Shown in pieces: positions 36,222 to 48,648 of a stretch of 64,000 bases of DNA. The notes beneath the pieces are model-generated. The model searched no databases, was not told the origin of the DNA, and saw only the letters and a list, made by a program, of their open reading frames with translations. Within the stretch, counting starts at the first letter, position 1. Every line of letters begins with the position of its first letter. Position numbers and translations under genes: made by a program. Origin of the DNA: Sipunculus nudus (Eukaryota; Annelida; Sipuncula; Golfingiida; Sipunculidae); assembly GCA_026874595.1 (NCBI GenBank), contig CM049316.1:39126695-39190694 (forward strand). Reading direction: 5' to 3'.

Positions 36222-36300
36222 ACAGATCATGGTGAAGTCACAGTATGATCACCATGTGACCTAAGCGTGTGACATCACTGTGTCACCAGTGTGAGGTTAC
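36175..36300 (+). repeat. TGTGAC-rich short-motif cluster at the BEL/Pao truncation point
   Basis: TGTGACATC or a close variant occurs about six times in 125 bp, mixed with GTCACAG and GATCACCATG. In style it resembles the GATC-rich clusters but is a different motif. It begins where integrase homology ends. Confidence 0.55.
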
Positions 36301-36670
36301 AAAATTCCTTGAGGAACATTGTATGGTGCTAATTACTTACGCTAGGTCTTTGCAAAACAATTATTAGGTCCTTTTTAAAATTAACCAGGAATGGTTCTAC
36401 AGACATTAACTGGGTTCCTTGACTTATTTGTTCCAACAGGAACTTTGAAAGTTTATACATATTCTTGGTGAACCTATTACACCGATATCTGACAGGACCA
36501 ATTCAAATTCACTGCAGGGCGAGATAAAGGAGCGGATCTTGTACGATTCCTTTTCCTTGGCGGAGGTATGCCCTAAACTGGCGTGTCATTCCACTTGGAT
36601 ATTATGACACTTTAATGAGTTAAGCTTTTTTATCAAATGGATAGTAACTGTGAAAAAAAACAAGAATAAA

Positions 36671-36683
36671 ATACGGGGGGGGG
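36671..36683. repeat. G homopolymer run
   Basis: About eleven or twelve G, likely variable. Confidence 0.85.
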
Positions 36684-37486
36684 GGTAAACATACTTTATT
36701 TTACTTTAAACGAAGCAATTCATACACTACATCTGTGCAGTCCAGAACAAGCAAACGATTGGATGTAGCATATAGGATCTCTCTCTTAGAATGGTGACAC
36801 AGGGTACTACAGAAATCCTCAAATTGGTATTACCTCTTGTAAAGTCATATATGTGTGCTTCAAAGTTTATGCTGCAGTAAATTTATAGAATAGGTTTTCT
36901 ATTTCCCTTTACACATTTAACTGTAACAATCATGATTAGTTGGTCCTGCTAGGGACAGTTCAAGGCTTATAATGCAATATACGCAGCCATCAATTTTATA
37001 TTCGTTTAAACGTGGCTCTGCACCCACTTTCTCCATAAATACTATGAGCAAAGATGAAAGCATGACATGATTCTGCTGCTATCGCTTCTGTAACACCAGC
37101 ATCGTTGTTGATCTGGCAGCATATGGCAGGACATCGTAGGTTAATATCAACCAACTGCATAATAGCCTGTCAAAGAGACAATTTAAATTTTCAATTGTAA
37201 GACAAAGCAATGAGATGAATTTGACTTGACATTTTTACTTGTAATAAATACTGTATTTGTAATATTATTCTTTTTTGAATTACTGAATGGGACATTCTCA
37301 AATAAAAAGCCAAGTAGTTTTACAAAGTTCTTTTGAATTAAGTATAATTGATGTAAAAATAATAAAATTGTTTCAAATGAGAAAACTCAAAGTAGGTAAA
37401 GTGTGCTTATTAATATGATTAACCAGATTTCCAAATAAAGAAATAAATATATTAACAAAATCTATAATGAGTGTAGCTATACGCAA

Positions 37487-37800
37487 TTTGTGTGAATACC
37501 TTCACTCACTATTAGATAAGAAACATCTAATGTAGCTGGCTTCACACTCGATGTGAATGTGCCTACCTTCACTCCCTATTAGATATCAGGTGAAATGTGG
37601 TTATCTTCACTCAGTATGTGCCTGCCTTCACTCGCAGCTGAATATCAACAGCAAATGTGGCTGGCTTCACACTCGATTTGAATGTGCCTACCTTCACTCC
37701 CTTTTAGATATCAAGAGGAAATTTGGTTTCTTTCACTCAGTATGTGCCTGCCTTCACTCCCTGTTAGACATTAACAGTTAATGCGCTGGCCTCACACACA
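37487..37800 (+). repeat. Minisatellite, about 59-60 bp half-unit in a 119-bp higher-order unit
   Basis: 'gtgcctaccttcactccctattag' and 'gtgcctgccttcactc' alternate, with 'ggctggcttcacactcgat' once per 119 bp. Because the half-unit is close to 60 bases, one frame stays open at 37557-37781 and encodes a 20-residue repeat (e.g. CACLHSLLDIN). No evidence that it is a gene. Confidence 0.75.
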
Positions 37801-40800
37801 AAATGCATTTGCCAAATTTAATTTTATAACAAAGCTCAAATGACTTCAAGAAGATAATAAACTGGTCATATAGGTCTAGGACAAATGAAACGTGTTATAG
37901 ACAATCATAAAATATTTGATAAATGTATAGTTTATGACAATCTGCTCAGAGCTGGCTTTCTTGTTGCTGGGATTTTTGTTGTTGTTATTTTAAATGCTGC
38001 ATGCGTTTTGGCACTTGGTAAGATAATTTGCTTTGATACTACCACCATGACAAATTTCAACATGTCGTCTTCAGCTCTTCATACTTCATAATTGGTCTTT
38101 TGTTTAAGTGAAGAGTCTTCATTCACCCTGAAAATATAGAACAATATTTATTTAGATTGAGTGGGTGACAATATTTTTTTATTTAAATCAATGGAGTTAC
38201 CTACGAATCAGTGTGTTCTTTTATATGTATATCATGGCTTAATGACATAGAAATATGGGACCCACTGTCATATTGCTCCTCATTATATTGGCGTTTATCA
38301 TTTACACAATTGTTTGAAACATGTTTGGAGAAATGTATTGCAAATTTCAGGAATTAATGAATATTTGTCTGCATAAACCTTTATTCAATTTCATACTTAT
38401 ACCCCAAAAAATGAAAATAAAACTTGTTGGGTAATTAAATTTAAATATGCATGATGACAAAAAAAGAAAACACATGACTTCATTTTCCGAGGCATAATGC
38501 TGAATGATGAGCTCATGTAGCCTGTAAATGTTAGAAAAATTAAAGTTCCAGATGGCACCATTTTAATCAAACAATGGATAAATATGAGATCAAAATGAAT
38601 TGCAAACCCGAGCATGATTTTGTTGGGAAATTAATAGTTTATTTTTGTACAAATTTGAAGCAACTTTGTAAAATATTATAATTATAACACCATATTCTTT
38701 GAGTTCTCTGGCCTAGCCATAAAGCAAGTTAAAAAAATATATGTGTGAAAAAAAGGCAAAAAAATATGTAGTATATACATTCAAATAATATATTTTGTAA
38801 TCATTAATATTTATTTATTATTTATTTGTTCATAACATGGGACACAAGGGGGAGGGGGTCCTAATAATAACCATAATATTAGTGGTACTGTATTAATTTA
38901 CCAAAATATTTGAGACAGCATTTTTGGTAAAAATAAATATAACTACTTTGAATCAAGGCCCACTTTCTACTGTGTTTATATCTTAAAATTGGTCACTTAT
39001 TGTAACCACATTTTCTTCGATAATTATTTCTATTACATTTCTAATAAATTATGTTCTGCTCATAATGAAATTTGGTCACATCATGTTGTGCTGTAAGAAA
39101 AGGAGCTGATCAATCATGGTGGAAAAGTCAAAAGTGAATGTTGTATGCATGGGAGGGTATTCTCAAGGTATTCGCTGTACAGCAGGCCAAGCTGATTCTT
39201 CATCGAAACAAACTGTATACACAGCAATGTCATAGTCATACGTACAGGCCAGCAATAAACATGTCCAACCTCCTGAATCTTCACAATACTAGTGGGCCGT
39301 ATATTTATCCCTCCAGCAGGAAACCTGCCATCTTGCCATTTCAGGTCTATTAAGGTCACCGATGGCCAGGACTGACCAGTACAACAGATAGACAATTAAA
39401 GCCAGTCCATCAGATAAACCTCCTGATAATTAAATATTACAGTCGGGTCTGCTTCCAACAATTTTATAAATCAAGATCAAATAGTTTCTGTTAGATAAAT
39501 GATCTTATACTTATTTGATTTACAAATATTCTTCAGTGCTGTGCCCTTTCCACATTCAGCTTCTTTCAGCATAGAAAACACGGGTATCGAGTATCGTGCG
39601 CAAAAGGTCATATGACTCCGTCTGGGGAACCCTCCACGTGGCTGTGAAAAAGAATGCTGTCGCTTGCACAGAACCATTTTAGTGCATACAGAACCACCAA
39701 GTTTCGACCTGAAACTACTGAGTTCCCCAGGGATGCCCGTGGAACCCTTATCTCTAAGATTGTATTACATAACCTGTCATGGTTGGTGCTGGCATGGCCT
39801 TGCAATACATAACTAAGGAAGTAGTGTTCAATGACTCCTTCAGGTCACATTATATTATGTAAGCCTTTGTTTTTACTGTAAAGGTTGATATGAATTCATA
39901 CAATTGATGTTTTTATTTCAGTTCATAAATATTTAACATGCCCATCTCAAATTCATTCTTTATTGTATAATTTACTGGGTGTTCTTATCCATGTATTTTA
40001 ATGATCTAATACATGTATTAAACAATGGACCCATGGGTCACTGTGCTCAGCTGAAGTTACCCTTGAAGGTAAAAATCTAAAATAGTATCAAATGGAGATA
40101 AAGTGTAAGAGGAAGAAGTAATAAAGGCAATGGTTGGTTTATATGATTGGTTTGTATTGATGAGCAAGAAATTTTTGCAAATAATATTATATGACCTGAC
40201 CATGTGTTTCCTAATGTTGAAACTGAAGCATGTGAGCAGTTTGTGATCAAATGATCTGTACTATAACAATGATCTTTAGTTGGCTTTTTGATTAACTGTT
40301 GACATTTCAGTAGTTTACACATTTGTTCAATTGAATCTATTTCTTGTATAATATATTTTATTAAATATATATAATTTTTTTTATTTTATGAAATGTATAC
40401 CTTTGAAATATAACTGATTAAGAATATAAATACAGGGTAAATAAAGGATGATCTCAAATTCTACTGAGGCAGGAAAATAATGAACAAATGTTTGTATTAG
40501 ATCCTCATTTTTTTATCACATCAAATTTTTTTTATCATAAGTATACATTTTTATACATTTCCAATATAACATATATATCCGAATATAAAAGTTGATTCAT
40601 AATTCTCAATTGCATTTTCATAAATCTCAATCTTGTCAGATAACACTACATCATGCATACAAATGTTTATTTATTTTTTACCACAAAAATATATATATAA
40701 ATCTGCAAAACAATAAATATCTAAAATTAATACTTGATTTAGATTTTACAATTTTAAATTGTGTCTTTATTTTTCCATAATGTGCTTCATATTTAATAAA

Positions 40801-43723
40801 TTAAAGCATACTGATGGATTAAATTATATTTGTTATAATCATTTTTGAAATTGATTACTTTACAAATGCTACATTAACACAACATGGCATCTTCTTGATT
40901 ACATCTTTTTCAAGGAAAGTTTTTGTAAGTTTGAGTGGAAAGGGCATTACAATTAAGGAGATACAGTGAAAATAATAACAATTACTGCATAACACTTGGT
41001 GTGTTAGCAACGTGTCCCACACAGCAACACCAGTGCTTGGCGTCCGCCTAGCCTCTTCGCTCCGGCTGCCTGCGTTTCAAATCCGTCCTCCTGGCTCACA
41101 CCAGTCCACAACGTCGTGTCGACGTTATATGTAGACTGGCCCCCTCCCTCTCACATTAGACTGCAGCCCTGCCCCCAAACACGCTACAATATACATGAAA
41201 TGTACATTGTATAATTAACAAAATAAATTTAAAATTAAATTTTAAATATTGCATAGGTTATTTTTAAGAAGTGGTCCTGTTTATCAATAGTGAAGATCCC
41301 AGCTTATTTATTGCTCAATGAAAATAGGAACGAAAACCTATGTTCCAATTCTTATTAATTTAATGGAACCGCTTTATTATAAAAGAGTTGAAAAGAGGAG
41401 TACCCACAATTTTAAAGTTCAATTTTAAAGAAATGCAAATGTCATAAAATCAACATATAACGATTTCTCAGCTCTTAAAAAAGGTAAAAACAAACTTTTT
41501 GTGTATATAGCTAGGTTTCTTAGTCCAACAAACTTAATGCTACTATTTATAAATTTCTGTAAATTTATTTGTATGTGGTGAAAATTTTGAAATCGAAGTT
41601 GGCTGCCATCAAACACGTTTTAATTACCATTTTCATCTTTTAATTACAGTTTTTATCAATTAAGTACATAAGCTTGAATTTAAAACAAATAGGCCTCAGA
41701 ATGCCAGAAAACTACTCATGATTGTACAACATTGATAAACAAATACAGTTCGATGCACAGACAAGATATTTGAAATATATGAGGCACTGAGTATACTTTC
41801 TCCTATATCCAAACTTTGCATTATATGTCATTTTGTGCCGTCGACATCGACAATTTTTAGAGTAACAAAATGAAAATAAGGTATTAATTTGCATGGGGCA
41901 TCTTGGAATTCAATACGGCACCCACAAAATGTGTGCAATAATTTTATCTCAAAGAAGCGGTGTGTTTATTTAACAGCTTCTGACCATTCAGTGTGATATC
42001 ACCATGGAATTAGTCAAGGAACAATGCTTTTTCACTCTAACATTTAACAATTTTCAAATCTGACAACGGATAGTGTGGAAGTAAACAGTTGTCCTGCTGA
42101 TACAGTGTCTATCTTCATCAATTAATTCTTTAATTAGAACAGCTAATCTTGATTTGAGTGCTTTCAAATTAAAAAAAAAGTACTTGAATATTCTTAAGCA
42201 CTCATATCAAAGTCCAGGTGAATTACAAATATAATAACTTCAAAGAACATAGATGTCATTATAGCTGGATAAATTAAAAGATGAAAATAAGATATCACGT
42301 GCTTCCGTGGATAGTACAGTTGATGTTGGTCGTGTATAAAGAAGATAAGTGGAAAGTTTAGTCGCAACAATCTTTCTGAAAGTTCAGGTTAATCACTTGA
42401 GTAACTTGAGGAAATCTCTTTTTTTTTCTTCGTTACTTTCCTGAAAGTTATCACCAGGAATTATCACAACACTCTGTATTCATTGTAATATTGATGACAT
42501 GCCCATTGCTTGTCAGTATTTAGCCATTTGTTTTGCTTTGAATTCATATACTTTGAACACACCTGTTCGTTTCCCAAATAAAGATACATAGAACGGAACA
42601 GCTTTTCATGGGGGAAAACTCTGGCATGGTGGAAGGCTGCTAGGGTTTAGACCCTGAATCTCCCTGAAATACTATTATGTTTTGACCTACATGCTTGCGC
42701 TGCTGCATGGCATGTCCGTATATGATTAATTTTGTGTGATGGAACGGGATGACGAATACATCTGTGCCCGAACTTTTCACTGCTATATTCTGCTCCGTAC
42801 TGAGAATGCTCTGCATATGATGTATAATCCGAGTGTCTGACTGTTCTTGAAACCTAGCTGTGATTGGGAGCAACTGCACCTTCCATAGTGACACAGTGAC
42901 ACTTTTTTTCCAGTTCAAATGTAAAATTGGTGAGCTTTACCACCAGTCATCAAGTAGGTAGTGAAATAAAGCACTTCAAACCAAGATAATCGCAAGGCCC
43001 TCTGACAATTTTGTTAATACTGTTATTTAAACGTACAAAGATGCACTAGTTTTAATGCTTAGGTGAAACATTTGGTCTTTAGTACTGAGTCAGTGTAGAC
43101 GTCAAAATAAATTTTCTCAGTCGCTGTACTTAAGTCATCTTCGTGAGTTACTGAGGATAGACTTCACAGCAGCGAATGCAAACTTTTTTGCATGTTTCAT
43201 ATAATTGGCATTTCACACCCTGTGAAATATTGCACACCACTGCTTTCATTTGCTGGTCCTATTTCGAACCTTAATTTGAAGAACAGACGGGCCAGCAGGA
43301 CACATGGATCGACAGACTGATTCAGTCCTGATACAGGTCAGACCTATTATGAGATAGCAGAGATGATACTCATCGAGCTTTGTGGGAAGTTCCGTACATT
43401 AGTCGTTCAGTTAAGGATATTGAAAATGATCGGCGATCAGCAGGACATTGAAAATGATAGGTAATCAGCAGATAACATCAATTAATCAATAACAGGGCCT
43501 CAACAAAAGCGCCCAATGGATTTGCCAACTTTAAGACCACCTTTTTTTCATTTTAACTGCATTATTTCACTTCCTTCGTGGTGGGAGCATGCCAATGCGG
43601 ATGTGTTTAAAGATCACCCACTTTATCTTGGAACTGGAGAAAAAAATACTGTATATATGCAGCCGCCAAGTTGGGGCACGATTATGAGCACGAGTATTGA
43701 GTCAAAAAAACAACTGGTAGAAA

Positions 43724-43736
43724 TGACCTTTGACCT
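43724..43736 (-). promoter_or_regulatory. Consensus DR1 nuclear-receptor-type site
   Basis: TGACCTTTGACCT is the exact reverse complement of AGGTCAAAGGTCA, the DR1 consensus for RXR/HNF4-type receptors. Lies in intron 2. Function not shown by sequence. Confidence 0.35.
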
Positions 43737-44792
43737 TGATGCATCTGGGACAAATCAGTTATAGCCCAATGAAATGTTATGCAATGCATAAAGTTTTTTT
43801 GGCATTTTTTTCAGTCATGGCATTCATCTTTCCTCGTCTCGCGATACCATGTATGACCCACGCATCCTAAAACCTTATGTAATGCATAACAATTCACTGG
43901 GCTATTAGCAATAAAAGTAACTCTTCTCACTGTATTTGTTCATTTATCATTGATGGGTATATGATAGTTGTAGGTATATCATCACTCAATCCATATAAGT
44001 AATCCCTTTCCAGGTATTATAGGTGTATTTGGTACATGAAGGTACACGTCGATGTCATTGAAAGGTGAACTTGAAGTGTACAAATTTTGACTCATTTATT
44101 TTCTGATTATAATGTTTCGTTGAAATCGGTACTGTATTGTCCGTTAGGTATAAACGTTTCTTGTTTGTTGTTGCATCATAGGTTTAGATAGTATTTGTTG
44201 CTCATGTCTATACCACCCCACAATAGATCTAATTACTATGTTTTCTCCAAATACCATATGTCAAAAGCCAGAGCTTTTATATTCCACTTTTTTTCTGAAT
44301 TGTAAGGCTATATAGTTTAATCATGACGTGCAATTTCATGACCGTGGAGAGCAACGGTTGGGTTCTCTTTAGATTTGTCTTCTATAAAGGTCAATTAAAT
44401 GAATTAGCGAGGGTGTCCCTCGAGAAAATGTGGACAGCTTCCGACCATTTTGAAATATATTTTTCAACAGTTTAGTCCAGAGTTATGTTCAGTAGATGGA
44501 TGATTGGGTTTTGGGGTCGAGAAATTCTTATTTGCCGTCGTTGTGATTTGACTGCCACTTTTTACCATAATACATACATACATACATAGTTAGGCCTTTT
44601 GAGGCCTGGAAACCCCGCCTCCACCCACAGGAACCTGTCACAAATCAGTGGTGAATTTAAGTAATATATTGCGTATTCCCAATAGAAGGCCGGTACTAGG
44701 GACGGTCTCTGTTCATTATATGTATACAGGTGACAGGTGCCTGTGGCCTCCACCTACCCCCGCCCTTTTTCCGGAAATGTGGACCTTTTAGT

Positions 44793-45031
44793 TGGCCTGG
44801 ATAGCTGAATGGTAAAACGCTCGGCCTTCTGCGCTTGTGACCCGGGTTCGATCCCCGGTATGGCTATGAGAATGGGTTGTAGTGGCCCATCCAAGGCCGG
44901 TGGTTTTCTCCGGGTTCTCCGGTTTCCTCCACCTTTCCTGCAGACTACCCTACGCCATCACCGGAGCCATGGAGAGTGTGCCTCGATTAGTTATAATAAC
45001 TATTTGTACAATCCATGTAAAATAAATAAGT
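44793..45031 (+). mobile_element. tRNA-derived SINE, intact-looking
   Basis: A box TAGCTGAATGG at 44802, B box GGTTCGATCCCCGG at 44843, conserved central phrase CTCCGGGTTCTCCGG at about 44909, and the 3' end TACAATCCATGTAAAATAAA. It shares head and core with the copy at 815-1005. Confidence 0.8.
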
Positions 45032-45061
45032 TTATAATTTATAATATATAATATAATATAT

Positions 45062-45128
45062 ACCGACTACCGAGCGCCAACATCCGAGCCAGGGAGGGTT
45101 GTACAATCCATGTAAAATAAATAAAGTT
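45062..45128 (+). mobile_element. Second, 5'-truncated SINE 3' end
   Basis: GTACAATCCATGTAAAATAA at 45101 repeats the tail at 45006. The preceding 'gagccagggaggg' resembles the region before the tail of the full copy. It suggests a tandem dimer or two insertions. Confidence 0.6.
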
Positions 45129-46084
45129 TGTAATTATAGATTTTTTTATTGGGTTTGTCATCAATCCCCCTTGGTTGATCCCCTCCTTTTCATAAAGCGA
45201 GAGTCATGTGTTTCTCACATTTACTGACAACGCACGTTGGTCAGAGCGTGTAGCAAATGTCAGGCCAGCAATGCTTAATCCCCTCACTGCATAAAAGGAG
45301 GGTTATGTACATGCACAATAGTCACTTATCCTGCGCTGAATGTGAATAACAGGCAATCCGGTCTTTGCCAATGACAGTTGGGCTGTTTTCGGCGGTAGTC
45401 TCCACTCAAGTAAGAAAACACGCAAAAAACACTAAAACGATGTGTACCTTAAATATTATTTATTCTGATATCGGCGATGTCACAGCGGGAGCAATAACCT
45501 TTAATATGAAGTATAGCACAGTGTCATTCGCAACGAGGTTACAGAGAACAGTGCGAACAAATGTGAACCGAAATCCTTCAATAAGAATAAGATAACATGT
45601 CTTTATAACATGTGACAGACTTTCTTTCCATTAAACTCGGTCTAATTCTAAAATTTAAGTAAATATAGGTCAAAAGCGTATTCCAAATCACAAATTGACA
45701 TCAAATAAGAATTCCCCGACCCCAAAACCTAACAAGCAGTATACTGAATAGTATTGTGGGCCAAATTTGGATTTCGGGTTCTCACGGATTCCGCCTACAT
45801 TTTCACGTGGGACCCCCTCGCTAAATCTTTTGATTAACCTTCATAGAACACCAATTCAATGAGAAAGCAACCGTCTTACTCCACGGTTACGGAATTGCTT
45901 CAGATTGTTTAGAGGCTATATAATTGTTAGTCCTTCCTTTGAGAGCATATCTTGACACAAATCATATTCATTAGACCTGGAAATTACTATTTAACGTACA
46001 CACAAGTTCAGGTGAACTGACTTAGTAAATCCCCACTTAGGCCACTGCGAAATTTATTTCTCTGCGCTGGCCTCATGTTCAGCT

Positions 46085-46112
46085 AAGCGTCATGGCACAT
46101 TGGCACTTGTTA
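46085..46112 (+). mobile_element. Isolated 3' end of a HINE-like element
   Basis: CAGCTAAGCGTCATGGCACATTGG resembles the 3' termini at 24382 and 61329, but the hairpin stem is broken. No matching 5' end is adjacent. Confidence 0.4.
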
Positions 46113-46379
46113 TGAAATGTTGCGTAAAAAAATAATAGATATCTGTTTAACTAGAAATGACCAAGAAAACGGAGTCTATTAAAAAGGGTGCTAGTAAGGT
46201 TTGGAAATACGGTGATATAGTGACATCAGAAAGGACTCAAGTGTGGACTACTGGCGGGCAAAAATTTCATATCCTATAACAAGACCTTTCTCTCCCAAAA
46301 CCTTTCTCCCCCAGTTTCATTCTGAACATGCTGAATTTCTATGTGGGAAATCCAAAATATAAATGTTCCTTTTTTGCAG

Positions 46380-46495
46380 TGGGAAACGTCAGGAATATAG
46401 CAAACGGAACCTGTGCATGGTATAACCAGAAAACCAGGGATAGTGAGGCTGGTGATTGCTTTCTTAGAAACATCTGCAGCATATGTCAATCAGGG
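46380..46495 (+). CDS. Exon 3: C-terminal half of C-type lectin-like domain 1
   Basis: The acceptor is a strong T-run ending TTTTTTGCAG. Read in phase 1 from exon 2, it gives VGNVRNIANGTCAWYNQ, then EAGDCFLRNICSICQSG. These are the last CTLD strands, with three conserved Cys positions (CAWY, DCFL, ICSIC) and an NGT glycosylation sequon. The donor is GTATGT at 46496. The exon then ends after a full Gly codon (phase 0), whereas exon 4 needs a phase 1 partner. The mismatch sits in a run of four G at 46493-46496, so a one-base indel here, real or technical, is likely. The WND-type calcium motif is absent. Confidence 0.7.
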
Positions 46496-46651
46496 GTATG
46501 TACTTCCCTGTATGCAACTGCTGCAAGAAGGGTTAATAATTTCTACAACAATTTAATCTGTTTTATCTCTAATTTCCCCCAATCACAATTTTATACATTT
46601 CTTATATGTGCTACATTTTTTACCCATTATCAATTGATTTAATCTGAACAG

Positions 46652-46900
46652 ATACTGAATGTTCCCGCGGCGATCTCAGAATGATCAGTGTTGGCTTTCG
46701 TAGCATCTGCTATGTTCATTTTGGAAGGGGATACACGTGGCATGAATCACCTGCTTACTGCCGGAAATGGAAATATACACTGTCGATAGTTAGAGACCAA
46801 GAAGTGATGGACGTGTTGGCGAAGAAGACGTGGGTGACAAGCAAGTTCTGGGTCGGTCTGAGGAAAGTTGAGTGGTTCAGTGATGGATATTTAAGAGTTG
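46652..46900 (+). CDS. Exon 4: N-terminal half of C-type lectin-like domain 2
   Basis: The acceptor is CTGAACAG, starting in phase 1 (Asp, then TECSRGDLRM). The exon ends in phase 1 at GTATCT. The 83-residue product contains SICYVHFGRGYTWHES, AYCRKWKYTLSIVRDQEV, then KFWVGLRKVEWFSDGYL. This is the standard CTLD order: aromatic start, Cys-bearing helix, 'L-x-x-I' strand, WVGL strand and the W-x-DG turn. It sits only 156 bases downstream of exon 3, consistent with tandem CTLDs in one ectodomain. The frame closes with TAG a few codons past the donor, as expected for reading into the intron. Confidence 0.8.
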
Positions 46901-48489
46901 GTATCTAGGAATTTTTCTGGTCGTTTTCCTTTACATTTCTAAATTTTGGACTCAGGACTCACTGGCCCTAATATGCATGATATTAATAATTGTATCCACA
47001 GACAAAGTTGGGAAACTATGTTTTTTGCACGGTCGCGCCGCCGCAGAGATTTCGTTTGGATGCGATAACTAAAAAAATGTTTTACGGATCTTTACCAAAC
47101 TTGACATATGCATAATTATGGGTTAGAGGACGAAGCCTATTTAAAAATGGGGTCATGACCTTAACTAGGAGAGTGACCTTGACCTTGAATATATCCATTT
47201 TCGGGGAAAATCACACGCATACTTAAATATCTTAAGACATCTTGCATGGATTGATCCAAAAATCAACTTGACGGAAGATCATTGATAGTGATGTCATGTA
47301 CCGGAAACTAGTGGCGCCACCTGTTATCATTGCCACTTAACAGTAATGTGAGCATTATAAGTCCAAAACTAATAGACAGATTTCTTTCAAATTTTTGCAT
47401 ATACATAGAGATGATGGGATGATGTATATTGAAATAGGGGTCATGACCTTTCCTATGAGAGTGGCCTTGACCCTGAATATTGCCATATATGGTGAAATTC
47501 ACACAAAATCATTAATATATATCAATAAGGGATGCATGCATGCATTGGTCCAAAATTAAATTGACTGAAGATCATGGATAGATTTGTCTTCTGCGGAAGA
47601 AAGGTGGCGCCACCTTCTGTCCTTTTGTTTTTTACGGGCCTTTTAATTACCAATCATTGCCACTTGACAGTACTACGAACATTATAAGTATAAAACTAAT
47701 TGACAGATTGGGCTGAAATGGTGCATGTCAATTGATCTTCGATACCTCCATCTTATATGCAAGACAGGTGGCGCTATCTACAAACGTAATTGTGTGACGT
47801 CCATCCGTACGTTTGCTTTCGGTGGAAATTGCTCATATCTCCGGAGTGGTTCAAGGTATAGGTCCGAAATTTGGCATGTTTATCCATCTTGGAAAATTTT
47901 CTCGTAAACCAGACAGGTGGCGCCACCTTCCTTCTTTCATTGTAGAATAAATTAATGCTCTTTTTGTCCCATTGGCTGGAAATTGTGCATATCCATAGAT
48001 TTTGGACTTCTCCATCTTGTACTCAAGACTGATGTCGCCATCTGCAATCGTTTTGCCGTGGCGTCCATATGTACATGTGCTTTGGTTAAAATTGCTCATA
48101 TCTCTGGTTTGGCATGTCTATTCATCTTGGAAAATTTTCTAGTAAACAAGACAGGTTGCGCCACCTACCCTTCCGTTTCCGAAAAATAAATTACTCTAAT
48201 CTCAAGAGAGTTTCAACACATTGGCCCCCATATTTGGTGAAAAATTCTCAAGTTGATCGATGGGAGAAACTATAGTCACTTGCTAAGTGTCAGTCTGTGT
48301 TGCTGAAGACGGGCCTTTTCTTAAAGGTGGAGGGGGATTAATTCTCTGGGGATACTATGGCACCTGCGGTGCCAAGAAATATCTAGTTAATCATATCATT
48401 CGTATCCAACAAATCCGTAAATATCTATTGCATCACTGTTTGTATTTTATAATACCTTTGCTGTTGTATATTTGATTATATTATTTTAG
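46901..48489 (+). repeat. Intron 4, degenerate tandem repeats with GGTGGCGCCACC motif
   Basis: Between exons 4 and 5 lie diverged units containing 'tgaccttgacctt' and GGTGGCGCCACC-like palindromes (about 47305, 47605, 47915, and weaker at 47768 and 48155), with recurring phrases such as 'atctccggagtggttcaa'. The same palindrome marks the 340-bp units in introns 1 and 2, but the rest of the unit differs. Confidence 0.5.
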
Positions 48490-48648
48490 TCTGCATTCAT
48501 TCTTCAGAATATATCTACAACTATTGGGTGTCGCGCGTTCACTATGGCGACGGTAAATGCGGCCTCCTGGGAGCATAATCAGACACTTTCCACTTTGAAC
48601 CTATGGAGTGCCATAAGAAATCATCATACAACTGTTTAGCAATTAAAG
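48490..48648 (+). CDS. Exon 5: C-terminal half of C-type lectin-like domain 2, with in-frame stop
   Basis: The acceptor is TTATTTTAG and the donor GTAGTG; both are phase 1. The product begins VCIHSSEYIYNYW, continues GDGKCGLLGA and, after the break, reads HFEPMECHKKSSYNCLAIK. The three Cys and 'C-x(n)-YNC' ending are typical for the last CTLD strands. A TAA at 48576-48578 interrupts the frame between GLLGA and SDT. The rest of the exon stays open and keeps the correct phase into the stalk exon, so the stop looks like a point change in a formerly coding exon. If the RNA is made, the product would end here and be a secreted lectin without TM or NACHT. Confidence 0.75.

Larger units (their letters stand above)
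21494..46379 (+). other. Intron 2 of the receptor gene (24.9 kb), repeat-rich
   Basis: It splits CTLD1. Boundaries GTAAGA and TTTTTTGCAG are strong, and both flanking phases are 1. It holds most of the mobile elements of this window, listed separately. Sub-stretches with nothing recognisable are 24481-25023, 28560-29320, 29700-30055, 36310-37480, 37801-44560 (apart from the tRNA-like patch near 41.05 kb and the DR1 site at 43.72 kb) and 45130-46080. Confidence 0.55.

Noticed and set aside
41030-41100. Another tRNA-like or SINE head (B-box-like CGTTTCAAATCC)
   Set aside because: The A box is poor, no shared SINE core follows, and no second copy is seen in the window.
43516-43764. 82-codon open frame containing the DR1 site
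   Set aside because: The sequence resembles repeat-derived DNA (AGGTCA-type); no domain.
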